Shown in pieces: positions 26,569-35,097 of a stretch of DNA of 38,339 nucleotides (positions are counted from its first letter, which is position 1; every line of letters starts with the position of its first letter). A program made the position numbers and the translations under genes. Under the pieces are notes generated by a model. It was not told the origin of the DNA, ran no database searches, and saw only the letters and a list, made by a program, of their open reading frames with translations. Origin of the DNA: Ligilactobacillus pobuzihii E100301 = KCTC 13174 (GTDB lineage Bacteria; Bacillota; Bacilli; Lactobacillales; Lactobacillaceae); the NCBI RefSeq assembly GCF_000349725.1, contig NZ_APCP01000004.1, positions 1 to 38,339 of the forward strand, in the 5' to 3' direction.

Positions 26569-26776
26569 GGCTGGGACCAAACTAGCTGTCCAATCCTAAA
26601 AGGGCCGTCGATTTAACCCAATTTAATGGGATAAATCGACGGCCCTTAAATGTGTTCCAAAAGATTGAAGCCTTACTGTAACAACGATTGCGTTATTCTA
26701 GTCCTTCGCTTCGCTACGACCCAAAATAACGCAATCATCGTTATAAAGCGGCTTCAAGGTATCTTTTGTCTCACTC
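26569..26776 (-). repeat. dispersed structured repeat, copy d
   Basis: Inverted relative to copies a-c: the minus strand reads from GAGTGAGACAAAA (about 26776) to TTTGGTCCCAGC (26569). The terminal hairpin GGGCCGTCGATTTA with TAAATCGACGGCCC is perfectly paired. It lies 30 bp past the galU stop, on the galU strand, where it would terminate galU. Confidence 0.9.
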
Positions 26777-26805
26777 TCTTCTTGAAGTGAGTCAAATCAG
26801 CCGCT

Positions 26806-27678
26806 TTATTTCAATTTTTTGCTGAGTTCTTTAATGTAAGCTGACAGATCATCTTTAACTTCCGGATGACGTAAGCCAAATTCGATCGAAGTCTTTAAAT
26901 AACCAAACTTGTAACCAACATCGAAACGATCGCCCTTGAATTCATGAGCAAAGACCCGTTGGATCTTGTTCAAACGATCGATCGCATCAGTCAGTTGAAT
27001 TTCGTTACCGGCACCAGGCTTCTGTGTTTCCAACATTGAAAAGATCTCGGGCGTTAACAAGTAACGACCAATGATGGCCAGATCTGAAGGTGCTTTATCC
27101 ACTGCTGGCTTTTCAACGAACCGCTTAACATCGTACAAACCAGGTTTAGTTTGTGCAGCTGGGTCGATCACACCATATTTGTTAACTTCTTGATGTGGCA
27201 CTTTCATCACAGCCAAAGTTGACGCGTGAGTATCATCATAGCGATCCATCAATTGCTTAGTTAACGGGACCTTATCTTTCATAATATCGTCACCCAACAT
27301 TACAACGAATGGCTCATCACCAACAAAGTCTTTAGCCATCAAAACAGCATCGCCCAAACCACGAGGATGTGATTGCCGAATAAAGTACAAGTTGATATCC
27401 GTCGTCTGTTCGACCAATTTCAAGAGTTCAGTTTTACCCTTGTCTTTCAAGTTTTGTTCCAACTCAGGCACCGAATCAAAATGGTCTTCGATCGGACGCT
27501 TACCTTTCCCGGTAACCACTAAAATATCTTCGATACCTGATTTTTTAGCTTCCTCAACGATATATTGGATCGTTGGTTTATCGATGATCGGTAGCATTTC
27601 CTTAGCTAAAGCCTTAGTTGCCGGTAAAAAACGTGTACCTAAGCCAGCAGCAGGGATAACAGCTTTCCTTACTTTCAT
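26806..27678 (-). CDS. galU: UTP-glucose-1-phosphate uridylyltransferase
   Basis: Makes UDP-glucose from UTP and glucose-1-phosphate, the glucosyl donor for glycolipid anchors (LafA), teichoic acid glucosylation and exopolysaccharide. 290 aa. The nucleotide-binding signature [20 protein letters not shown] is at residues 9-28; [21 protein letters not shown] and FVEKP follow, and [16 protein letters not shown] closes the protein. The ATG at 27678 follows AGAGGAG seven nt upstream; the frame extends a few codons to a TTG at 27699. It is followed by repeat copy d as terminator. Confidence 0.97.
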   Translation of the reverse strand: MKVRKAVIPAAGLGTRFLPATKALAKEMLPIIDKPTIQYIVEEAKKSGIEDILVVTGKGKRPIEDHFDSVPELEQNLKDKGKTELLKLVEQTTDINLYFIRQSHPRGLGDAVLMAKDFVGDEPFVVMLGDDIMKDKVPLTKQLMDRYDDTHASTLAVMKVPHQEVNKYGVIDPAAQTKPGLYDVKRFVEKPAVDKAPSDLAIIGRYLLTPEIFSMLETQKPGAGNEIQLTDAIDRLNKIQRVFAHEFKGDRFDVGYKFGYLKTSIEFGLRHPEVKDDLSAYIKELSKKLK

Positions 27679-27841
27679 TTGATCGCTCCTCTTTAACAAA
27701 TAGTATTTATTACTAGTATATTTATATCAAGCTTTATTAAATACATCACAGGCATCGACCACAACTACACGGTCAAGCTTTGAATGTTTAAAACTAGTTT
27801 TTATCTAACTTGATTTAAAGCGATTATACTTGTTTTATATA

Positions 27842-28627
27842 TTAAAGTAAATATTTTGCGTCAAACTCCGGATCTTGAGAAGTTAAGATCTTTGGACCAT
27901 CATTTGTGATCGCAAGCGTATGTTCATACTGACAGCAAATACTGCCGTCTTGTGTCCGAGCGGTCCAACCATTGGGATCATCCATAACCGCTTGCCAGTC
28001 CCCCATCGTGATCATTGGTTCGATCGTGATCGTCATACCTGGACGTAAGCGCAAGCCTTTACCTGCCTCGCCATAATGTGGCACATTCGGACTTTCATGC
28101 ATTGTCGGTCCAATACCATGTCCGATAAATTCGCGCACATCACCAAAGCCATTTTCATCTTCAGCAAAGTGTTGGATAGCCGCACCGATATCCCCGATCC
28201 GGTTACCAACTTGAGCTTGGTCGATACCTAAGTACAAGGATTTTTTCGTTACATCCATCAAACGGTCGATCTCAGGCGTTGATTTTCCGACTACATATGA
28301 CCAACACGAATCACTCATTGCACCATGATAGTTAACAACAGTATCAACTTTGACTAAGTCACCATCTTTAAAGATCAGATCTTTGCGGGGAAAGCCATGG
28401 CAGATCTCGTCATTAACTGAGATACAAGTAGCGTATTTGAATCCTTCAAAACCGATCTGTTCTGGAATTGCGTCGTGTTCCTTGAAATACTTCAAGGCAA
28501 ATTCTTCAATATCCCAGCTGGACATACCTGGTTTGATCATTTCACGCACACCAGCATGCATACCAGCTAGAATAGCACCCGATTCAGCCATTTCATGGAT
28601 CTCACGGGGCGATTTTAATGTAATCAT
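27842..28627 (-). CDS. map: type I methionine aminopeptidase
   Basis: Removes the N-terminal Met from nascent proteins. The 261-aa protein has the five metal ligands of the family: Asp95 (KVDTVVN), Asp106 (AMSDSCWS), His170 (FIGHGIG), Glu203 (TIEPM) and Glu235 (QYEHT), plus the substrate-side His77 (EICHGFP). A short insert (DWQAVMDDPNGWTARTQDG) stands between the last two ligands. GGAGG lies upstream of the ATG. No clear terminator is visible after the stop; about 160 AT-rich bases separate it from galU. Confidence 0.97.
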   Translation of the reverse strand: MITLKSPREIHEMAESGAILAGMHAGVREMIKPGMSSWDIEEFALKYFKEHDAIPEQIGFEGFKYATCISVNDEICHGFPRKDLIFKDGDLVKVDTVVNYHGAMSDSCWSYVVGKSTPEIDRLMDVTKKSLYLGIDQAQVGNRIGDIGAAIQHFAEDENGFGDVREFIGHGIGPTMHESPNVPHYGEAGKGLRLRPGMTITIEPMITMGDWQAVMDDPNGWTARTQDGSICCQYEHTLAITNDGPKILTSQDPEFDAKYLL

Positions 28628-28820
28628 CTATTAGTTACCTCCAATTATTAACAACTCTTGGATAAAAATATTTTTGTACGACCTAAGAGTTTCTTTGCGA
28701 GTCATTTTCCATTAATACTACCACCACAGTAAAGTGGCCAAGCAATATTTTAGAATATTTGCTCAATCACTTACCCATTATAACGTATTTAGTGATTAAT
28801 GTTTAATTTTATCAAAGTAG

Positions 28821-28851
28821 TTGATAAATTATGCACATAATCTGCTATAAT
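28821..28851 (+). promoter_or_regulatory. flavodoxin promoter with palindrome in spacer
   Basis: TTGATA at 28821-28826 and TATAAT at 28846-28851, with a longish 19-bp spacer that contains the perfect inverted repeat ATTATG-CA-CATAAT (28828-28841). A symmetric site between -35 and -10 is a typical operator position. Confidence 0.5.
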
Positions 28852-28887
28852 AGCTCTTGATATAACACATTGAAAGAAGGATCAGTC

Positions 28888-29352
28888 ATGCCAACGGCAA
28901 AAGTTGTTTTCGCCACGATCACAGGAAATAATGAAGACATCGCAGATATCATATCAGATAATTTGGAAGATCAGGGATTTGAGATCGAACAGATCGAGAT
29001 CTCACAAGCTGAGATCGAAGACTTCGAAGAAGCTGATATTTGTGTCATCTGTCCTTATACTTATGATGAAGGTGCCTTACCTGATGAAGGTTTGGATTTT
29101 TATGATGATTTAAAAGAAGACGCGCAGCTTGATGGCAAAGTTTATGGAGTTGCCGGCTCTGGTGATACTTTTTACGAAGGATTTTACTGCACTGCGGTCG
29201 ATGACTTCAGTAATGCCATGAAAGGTGCTAATGCCATCCAAGGTGCACCCGACTTAAAAATCAATCTTGCTCCTGATTCAAACGAAGACCTAGCAGCCCT
29301 CGATGATTTCAGCAAAAAATTGGTTGAAACATACCAAGAACAACAAAAATAA
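28888..29352 (+). CDS. flavodoxin
   Basis: A 154-aa FMN-binding electron carrier, cytosolic. The phosphate-binding loop is ATITGNNEDIAD near residues 10-21, close to the usual TGNTE; the second FMN loop region is CPYTYDEGALPDEG and the third GVAGSGDTFYEGFYC. The protein is strongly acidic. The start at 28888 follows GAAGG seven nt upstream; the frame also opens at a TTG at 28870. Its stop overlaps the gtrA start (TAATG). Physiological partners cannot be read from the window. Confidence 0.92.
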   Translation: MPTAKVVFATITGNNEDIADIISDNLEDQGFEIEQIEISQAEIEDFEEADICVICPYTYDEGALPDEGLDFYDDLKEDAQLDGKVYGVAGSGDTFYEGFYCTAVDDFSNAMKGANAIQGAPDLKINLAPDSNEDLAALDDFSKKLVETYQEQQK

Positions 29353-29771
29353 TGGAAATGATCAAAAAAATGTGGCTTAAATATAAAGGTGTGATCGCCT
29401 ACTTATTCTTTGGTGGTCTAACGACTTTGATCAACATCGTAGCTTTCTATCTTTTTGGCACAGTCTTTGACCTGTATTATCAGCTTGCAAATGTGATCGC
29501 CTGGCTGCTATCGGTCTTATTTGCATTTTTTACAAATAAAGTCTGGGTTTTTGGCTCCAAGTATACAACAGCTAAAGCTTTCTGGAGCGAAATGGGAAAA
29601 TTTTTCTTTTACCGTGGAGTATCACTGCTCGTTGACGCCTTTATCATGTATTTAGGGATCTCAGTCTTTAAGATCGACGACAACCTGACAAAACTGATCG
29701 ACCAAGTTTTCGTAGTCGTGATCAACTACTTCTTCAGTAAATTTTTAATTTTCAAGACTAACGATAAATAA
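29352..29771 (+). CDS. GtrA family polyprenyl-phosphate-sugar flippase-like protein
   Basis: A 139-aa protein with four membrane helices of the GtrA family. Members (GtcA, YngA) are thought to flip undecaprenyl-phosphate-linked sugars across the membrane. Family blocks: YLFFGGLTTLINIVAFYL near residues 15-32, VIAWLLSVLFAFFTNKVWVF near 47-66 and NYFFSKFLIF at the end. The ATG overlaps the flavodoxin stop by one base. The next gene on the same strand is yfhO, the GT-C type partner of such flippases in LTA glycosylation of B. subtilis, which supports a role in envelope polymer glycosylation. Confidence 0.9.
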   Translation: MEMIKKMWLKYKGVIAYLFFGGLTTLINIVAFYLFGTVFDLYYQLANVIAWLLSVLFAFFTNKVWVFGSKYTTAKAFWSEMGKFFFYRGVSLLVDAFIMYLGISVFKIDDNLTKLIDQVFVVVINYFFSKFLIFKTNDK

Positions 29772-29824
29772 GTTACCAAGACTTGTTTACTGGAAAACCT
29801 GTTTTAAAATTAGAAGAAACAATT

Positions 29825-29897
29825 AAAAATCTCCAATTCATTATTGCTAACCTTTTTTTTAAGGTACAATGTTAAAGAATGAATTGGAGGTTTTTTT
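29825..29897 (+). terminator. terminator hairpin that contains the yfhO ribosome binding site
   Basis: Arm 1 (29825-29842, ending CTCCAATTCATT) pairs with arm 2 (29878-29890, AATGAATTGGAGG), followed by T7 (29891-29897). The GGAGG in arm 2 and the T7 serve as ribosome binding site and spacer for the GTG at 29898. The loop holds TTGCTA (29844-29849) and TACAAT (29865-29870), a possible promoter with a short 15-bp spacer. Confidence 0.8.
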
Positions 29898-32780
29898 GTG
29901 CATTTTTCGGTCAAACATCATAAAATCAAACATTTATACCGTGATTACACAATTGTCTTCTTGCTTGTCGCTCTTTGTATGTTCGGTACATATTGGATCA
30001 CTGGCCATTCGTTGATCTGGCGCTTAGATGGCGCCAACCAGCATTTGCCATTATTAGAAAACTTTCGCCAAGCAATGGGTGATTTATTAAGCGGAAAAAT
30101 TGATTCACTACCTCAGTGGTCTTATCAGATGGGCTTGGGGACTGACAATTTTTCCGTCTATTCTTACTACTTGATTGGCGATATTTTCGCTTATTTAACG
30201 CTCTTATTTCCTGTTAGCAAAGTAGTAATAATATATCAGTGGCTGATCATCTTGCGTTTATACTGTGCAGGCCTATCTTTTGTCTTTTTTGCCTCACATT
30301 TTAATTTCAGTAAAAATGTTATCAACACAGGGGTCTTGGTTTACCTATTCAACGCCTTCTTATTGTATTCAGCAGAAGCACAACCATTTTTTACCACGCC
30401 TTTTATCATCTTCCCGCTTTTAGTATTAGGGATCGAGAAGATCTTACAAGGCGGTTCGCCGTGGCCTTTGACATTCACTTTTATCTGGATGTTGTGTAGT
30501 AACTATTATTTCGCCTTTGTTTTAGGGTTAGGTGCGATCATTTATTTGATCTTGCGCGTGGTACTTTATTACTTGCATGACTTAAATTACCTGAAGACTC
30601 TGGGCAAATTAGTATTTGCGACGATCACGAGTGTTTTGACTTCAGCCATTATTTTAGTACCCGTGGTCTTTGCCGTAACGAACTCAACGCGGGCTGCCAG
30701 TAATTTCGCCAATGGTCTAAAAATGTATCCACTCTATTACTATTTAGCCTTACCATCGCAATTTATCAACGGTGGCAACCGTGATTTTTATTTCTGGTCA
30801 GCTCTAGGTTTTGCCAGCATTGCCTTTTTTGCGATCATCTTTATCTTTAGTCGCTTTAAGCGTTACAAATTATTAGCAACAACCTTCGTCCTAAGTTTTA
30901 TCATGTTGTTATTCCCATTTTTCGGCGCGCTTTTTAACGGCGGTATGGCACCTTCCAACCGATGGACCTTGCTTTTGTGTCTACCGCTCGCACTGGCAAC
31001 TTGTGCCCTGATCAAAAATGCGTCATGGTTATCTGACCGCTTATTTAAATACTTTAGCTATGCCCTACTAGTTTATGCAGCTGTCATTGGCATCACTTAT
31101 TATTTTGAAAGTGATGAAAAACTATTCGTTCCGTTTATCTTTTTGTTTATCAGTTTGGCAGCTTTAATGCTCGTGCATTTCAAAAAAGTGGCTCATCCGA
31201 CCCGTTTCTTGTTACTGGTCGTCTTGGCCAATGTTTCCTTGAATGCCATTTACTACGAAGCACCTTACAATGGCGGGTATTCAAATGAAATGTTACCCAC
31301 CAAAACCTACGAGAACTTGAAGAAAAAAATGTATGCTGGTTTAGATCATAGGCTAGCGCCAGTCGATCAAAAAGGTTATCGAGTCTCATCAACTAGTCAA
31401 AACTTCGATCTGGGTGCAGGCTATAATTTGTACAATAATTTACCGCAAACAACGACCACTTTATCTTCTTATTATTCCGTCCAAAATAAATACGTGGGCG
31501 AATTTTCCGAGGACATGCAAAACATTCAGTACGACGCTAACGTACCTTTACGTCAGGTCGATGACCGTACGATCTTGAATAATTTTCTAGGTGTGCGTTA
31601 CATCTTTAACTGGCTCAACCAAGACAATTACAAAAAGATACCAGCTGGTTATTACTTAGATAAAACCACAAAAATGGTCACTGACCCTAACCATGACAGT
31701 CAAAAAGACCAACAAGCGCGACGTTATAAGTCAGATAATGCTTTCCCGCTTTTTTATTGGCAAGACCAAGTCTTTACTGATAAGCAACAACGTAAATATA
31801 CTGCCAGCCAAAAAGAGCGGGCATTAGCAAGTGGTGTCAAAGTTAGCGAAAAAGCCGCGGCTGGACTAAAACGTGCCACGATCAAAGACCAAACTGTCGA
31901 AATTCCTTATCGTTTGATATCAAGCCGTGGTAACGAGATCGACACACATAATGTCGCTAAAATGGATAGTGATGAAACTTATCAATTGTTATTAACACGG
32001 CCACAAGATCAAGAAGATGATAAATATTATCCAGATTCTGAGCTCCATTTAGAGTTTGACAACATCGAATACGAACCATTTTCCTTAAAAGACCAGATCA
32101 AACTCGAGCAACTTCATAAAAGCTCACAAGGGATCCACGGTCTACTGGATCAAAATAACCGTTACAATTATTACAAATACCTGCGTTATCATGTCTTACA
32201 AGGTTCACCTGATTCTAGTTTTAGTCTTAAAGTTGATTCTTCACGTGGAACTGAAACTATCAAGCAGCCTAAACAAGATGCCCTTTCTTTTTATAAGGAC
32301 ATCACGAATGGTACGATGAACGTTGGTCACTTTGATAATTCATTGCCAGAGTCACTAACTTTTACCCCATCGAAATTAGGTAACTACAGTTTCGATTTGA
32401 AAGTTATTGCGACTCCGTTGGCAAAAAATGGCCAGTATCAAAAACAAGTTAAACAGATCCAACAAAATAAATTAGACGATCTCAAATTACAAAAAGACCA
32501 GATCACTGGACGGATAAAAACAAATAAAGCGGGGATCTTAACGTCCACTATCCCTTATTCCAAGGGGTGGAAGGTCAAGGTCAACGGCAAAAAACAGAAA
32601 CTCTTACGAACTAACACCGCCTTTATCGGGGTCAAATTACCGCAAGGAAACAACAAGGTCAGCTTTACCTACGAATTACCTGGTGCCAAATTAGGTACTG
32701 TCTTATCGCTTGTTGGTCTATTGTTCGCTCTAGTTGGCGGCATCGTTTCCTTTGTCTTTTATCGTTATTCAAGAAAATAA
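29898..32780 (+). CDS. yfhO: YfhO family membrane glycosyltransferase-like protein
   Basis: A 960-aa GT-C-like membrane protein of the YfhO family. In B. subtilis, YfhO transfers a lipid-linked sugar onto lipoteichoic acid outside the membrane. The N-terminal half (to about residue 430) has about twelve hydrophobic helices with WRLDGANQHLPLLENFRQ and QWSYQMGLGTDNFSVYSYYL, the conserved first-loop region with acidic residues. An extracellular domain of about 480 aa and a final TM helix (LSLVGLLFALVGGIVSFVFY) follow. The start is GTG with GGAGG seven nt upstream; the binding site lies inside the preceding terminator hairpin. GtrA upstream is the likely flippase. A CsbB-type transferase that loads undecaprenyl phosphate is not in the window. 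Confidence 0.92.
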   Translation: MHFSVKHHKIKHLYRDYTIVFLLVALCMFGTYWITGHSLIWRLDGANQHLPLLENFRQAMGDLLSGKIDSLPQWSYQMGLGTDNFSVYSYYLIGDIFAYLTLLFPVSKVVIIYQWLIILRLYCAGLSFVFFASHFNFSKNVINTGVLVYLFNAFLLYSAEAQPFFTTPFIIFPLLVLGIEKILQGGSPWPLTFTFIWMLCSNYYFAFVLGLGAIIYLILRVVLYYLHDLNYLKTLGKLVFATITSVLTSAIILVPVVFAVTNSTRAASNFANGLKMYPLYYYLALPSQFINGGNRDFYFWSALGFASIAFFAIIFIFSRFKRYKLLATTFVLSFIMLLFPFFGALFNGGMAPSNRWTLLLCLPLALATCALIKNASWLSDRLFKYFSYALLVYAAVIGITYYFESDEKLFVPFIFLFISLAALMLVHFKKVAHPTRFLLLVVLANVSLNAIYYEAPYNGGYSNEMLPTKTYENLKKKMYAGLDHRLAPVDQKGYRVSSTSQNFDLGAGYNLYNNLPQTTTTLSSYYSVQNKYVGEFSEDMQNIQYDANVPLRQVDDRTILNNFLGVRYIFNWLNQDNYKKIPAGYYLDKTTKMVTDPNHDSQKDQQARRYKSDNAFPLFYWQDQVFTDKQQRKYTASQKERALASGVKVSEKAAAGLKRATIKDQTVEIPYRLISSRGNEIDTHNVAKMDSDETYQLLLTRPQDQEDDKYYPDSELHLEFDNIEYEPFSLKDQIKLEQLHKSSQGIHGLLDQNNRYNYYKYLRYHVLQGSPDSSFSLKVDSSRGTETIKQPKQDALSFYKDITNGTMNVGHFDNSLPESLTFTPSKLGNYSFDLKVIATPLAKNGQYQKQVKQIQQNKLDDLKLQKDQITGRIKTNKAGILTSTIPYSKGWKVKVNGKKQKLLRTNTAFIGVKLPQGNNKVSFTYELPGAKLGTVLSLVGLLFALVGGIVSFVFYRYSRK

Positions 32781-32785
32781 TGAGC

Positions 32786-32828
32786 AAAAAAAGTGCTACA
32801 GACTAAATTTCAGTCCGTGGCACTTTTT
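32786..32828 (+). terminator. yfhO terminator
   Basis: AAAAAAGTGC with GACT pairs with AGTC and GCACTTTTT around AAATTTC; small internal mismatches. It begins a few bases after the yfhO stop. Confidence 0.85.
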
Positions 32829-32977
32829 GAGTTTGCAAAATAATTTTCTAATGACATTTCTCCTTGAAAACAGACACTACTATTACATAACATAATCTCA
32901 AGTATCATGATTTTTGTAATTGCTTTTATAAGGCTTTACAAATACAAGTGTGACCATGTAAAAATCGAACCTAATAT

Positions 32978-33009
32978 AAAAAAATCGTGCTCCTTTTGAG
33001 AACACGATT
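32978..33009 (-). terminator. wecB terminator
   Basis: On the minus strand AATCGTG pairs with CACGATT around a 13-nt loop and is followed by T6. Confidence 0.85.
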
Positions 33010-33019
33010 CGTTTACTTC

Positions 33020-34162
33020 TTATTTAAAATCAGTTGGACGTTTTTTTTGCATACCAAAATGATACTTGATAGCTGCTAAGATCCGTTGTGATGCCTGCCC
33101 ATCGCCATATGGGTTAGAAGCTTCAGACATTGCACGGTAACTTTTTTCATCGTCAAGTAAATTCAACATTTCTGTTTTAACCTGATCATAGTCTGTCCCG
33201 ACCAATTTAAGTGTACCGGCACTGACACCTTCTGGTCGTTCTGTGGTATCACGTAAGACTAGGACGGGTTTGCCTAATGAAGGTGCTTCTTCTTGGACAC
33301 CGCCGGAATCAGTCATAATAAAATAGCTGCGTGCGGATAAGTTATGAAAGTCGATCACGTCTTGCGGTTCGATCAAATGTACGCGGTCGATGCCATCGAA
33401 AACTTCATGAGCGATCTCACGCACAGCTGGGCTTAAATGGACTGGATAGACGATCTCAACGTCCGGGCGTTCTTTAAGTACTTGGCGCATAGCACTGAAC
33501 ACTTGACGCATCGGCTCACCTTGACTTTCACGTCTGTGCATCGTCACTAAGATCATCCGATGACCTGCCGCAATTTCATCTAAAGCTGAATGATGATAAT
33601 CTTTTCGGACAGTTTCATTCAAAGCATCGATGGCAGTATTACCCGTCACAAAAATTTTATCTTGCGGATGATTTTCCTGTAACAGGTTAGCTTGACTCTG
33701 TTTTGTCGGCGCAAAATAAAGATCACTCAAAACATCAGTCATCTGACGGTTCATTTCTTCAGGATATGGCGAGTACTTATTCCAAGTCCGTAAACCAGCT
33801 TCGACATGTCCCAATGTCTTTTGGGCATAAAAAGTCGCAATACTTGCCGCAAAGGTTGTCGTTGTATCACCGTGAACCAGAACAATATCTGGCTGTGCTT
33901 GTGCGATCACCTGGTCTAATTTTTGTAAAACATCGGTCGTGATGTCATTCAATGTTTGACCTTGATGCATAATATTTAAATCATAGTCAGGTTTAATATC
34001 AAAAATCCCTAGTACCTGATCGAGCATTTCTCGATGCTGCGCTGTTACGACTGTGATCGGCTCGAATTCATCCGGACGCTTCTGCATTTCCTTGATCAAG
34101 GGTGCCATTTTAATTGCCTCAGGTCGTGTACCAAACACCGTCATGATTTTGATCTTATCCAT
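33020..34162 (-). CDS. wecB: UDP-N-acetylglucosamine 2-epimerase (non-hydrolysing)
   Basis: Interconverts UDP-GlcNAc and UDP-ManNAc, which supplies the second sugar of the wall teichoic acid linkage unit (also called mnaA). The 380-aa protein has IMTVFGTRPEAIKMAPLIKE at the N-terminus, the LVHGDTTTTFAASIATFY block with catalytic Asp, HVEAGLRTWNKYSPYPEE, TMHRRESQGEP and the C-terminal TDSGGVQEEAPSLGKPVLVL. The ATG at 34162 has GGAG eight nt upstream; a GTG at 34171 is too close to it. Single-gene unit with a terminator. No tagA is visible nearby. Confidence 0.96.
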   Translation of the reverse strand: MDKIKIMTVFGTRPEAIKMAPLIKEMQKRPDEFEPITVVTAQHREMLDQVLGIFDIKPDYDLNIMHQGQTLNDITTDVLQKLDQVIAQAQPDIVLVHGDTTTTFAASIATFYAQKTLGHVEAGLRTWNKYSPYPEEMNRQMTDVLSDLYFAPTKQSQANLLQENHPQDKIFVTGNTAIDALNETVRKDYHHSALDEIAAGHRMILVTMHRRESQGEPMRQVFSAMRQVLKERPDVEIVYPVHLSPAVREIAHEVFDGIDRVHLIEPQDVIDFHNLSARSYFIMTDSGGVQEEAPSLGKPVLVLRDTTERPEGVSAGTLKLVGTDYDQVKTEMLNLLDDEKSYRAMSEASNPYGDGQASQRILAAIKYHFGMQKKRPTDFK

Positions 34163-34377
34163 TTTTTCCACTCCATTAACTTAATTTCATTATTATTATT
34201 TTTATTTCTGTAGCCTTAAACTATCGGGTTTGTAAGTGAATCAGGCTAGGCTTTACTTTAAATAGTTGAGTTTTGATGCAAATTAGCTGCAACCAAACGC
34301 CCCTTTGGCAAACTTGCGTACAGTTAACTAACAACTAGATGTCACTTGCTATTTTACGTTCAGACTAGTTTTACTTT

Positions 34378-34422
34378 AAAAAAAATGGCATGCCTGCACT
34401 ATGCAGGCATGCCATTTTTTTT
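34378..34422 (-). terminator. tRNA-Arg terminator
   Basis: ATGGCATGCCTGCA and TGCAGGCATGCCAT form a perfect 14-bp stem with a 3-nt loop, extended by A8/T8 pairs. It starts directly after the tRNA. Confidence 0.92.
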
Positions 34423-34423
34423 A

Positions 34424-34497
34424 TGCGCTTGATCGGAATTGAACCGATGACCTACCGCTTAGGAGGCGGTTGCTCTATCCTGCTGAGCTACAAGCGC
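34424..34497 (-). tRNA. tRNA-Arg (anticodon CCU)
   Basis: The minus strand folds as a full cloverleaf: acceptor stem GCGCTTG/CAAGCGC, D stem GCTC/GAGC, anticodon stem ACCGC/GCGGT with loop CTCCTAA (anticodon CCT), T arm ATCGG-TTCAATT-CCGAT and discriminator A. CCA is not encoded. It reads the rare AGG arginine codon. Confidence 0.97.
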
Positions 34498-34518
34498 ATG
34501 TAGCAACCAGCCTTTACT

Positions 34519-34548
34519 AGTATAGCGGTTAAAAAGCCATAAAGTCAA
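34519..34548 (-). promoter_or_regulatory. tRNA-Arg promoter
   Basis: On the minus strand: TTGACT (34543-34548), an 18-bp spacer and TATACT (34519-34524), about 20 bp before the tRNA 5' end. Confidence 0.75.
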
Positions 34549-34562
34549 TAGGATCAAACATT

Positions 34563-34976
34563 TTAATACCCAACTTCGATCTGCTTTAAGACCTTTCTGA
34601 AGTTGCTAGCCTGCAACCAACCTAAAAATAAATTAGTTGTCTTATTACGCAACCCATGCAATAAGTTTTTAGCTTTGACGCGCTGGCTAAATGTGACTTC
34701 GACTTTGTCAGCTGCCAAAGTCTTAAGATCAAAAGCTTTCGAAATCAGTTCATTTTTTGTTTCAACTTGATAATGGTAACTTTGCGCAAAAGAAACCTTG
34801 TTTAACACGATTCGACAGTTTTGTCCTGCATCGTTTTCGGAAACATAACTAAAATTAGTTAAATCGTCTTCAGTGACCCACTCGCCAGTGGCCTCGAAAA
34901 TGTCGTAAATCCTTGAATCTATCAACCGTTCAAAAATATACTCAGCCGATACGTTTAATTTAATTGAAGTCTTCAT
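34563..34976 (-). CDS. DUF3284 domain protein
   Basis: A 137-aa protein of the DUF3284 family, common in lactobacilli and enterococci; function unknown. It starts MKTSIKLNVSAEYIFERLID, followed by YDIFEATGEWVTEDDLTNFSY and QNCRIVLNKVSFAQSYHYQV. The pattern of strands around a long C-terminal helix (NLFLGWLQASNFRKVLKQIE) recalls START/SRPBCC-type ligand-binding folds, which is an inference. The ATG at 34976 has GAGG eight nt upstream; an earlier GTG at 34985 is too near it. Its stop lies 65 bp before the tRNA, whose promoter fills the gap. Confidence 0.85.
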   Translation of the reverse strand: MKTSIKLNVSAEYIFERLIDSRIYDIFEATGEWVTEDDLTNFSYVSENDAGQNCRIVLNKVSFAQSYHYQVETKNELISKAFDLKTLAADKVEVTFSQRVKAKNLLHGLRNKTTNLFLGWLQASNFRKVLKQIEVGY

Positions 34977-35097
34977 GCAGACCACCTCATCTTTTTAGTT
35001 AAGTTGCCTGACCCATACTTATCATAAGCCATTTAACTTCAAATTGAAAGCAAGTACTCCCAGCTTAAGGTTTTTCTTAAAGTTAGGGTACGCACTA

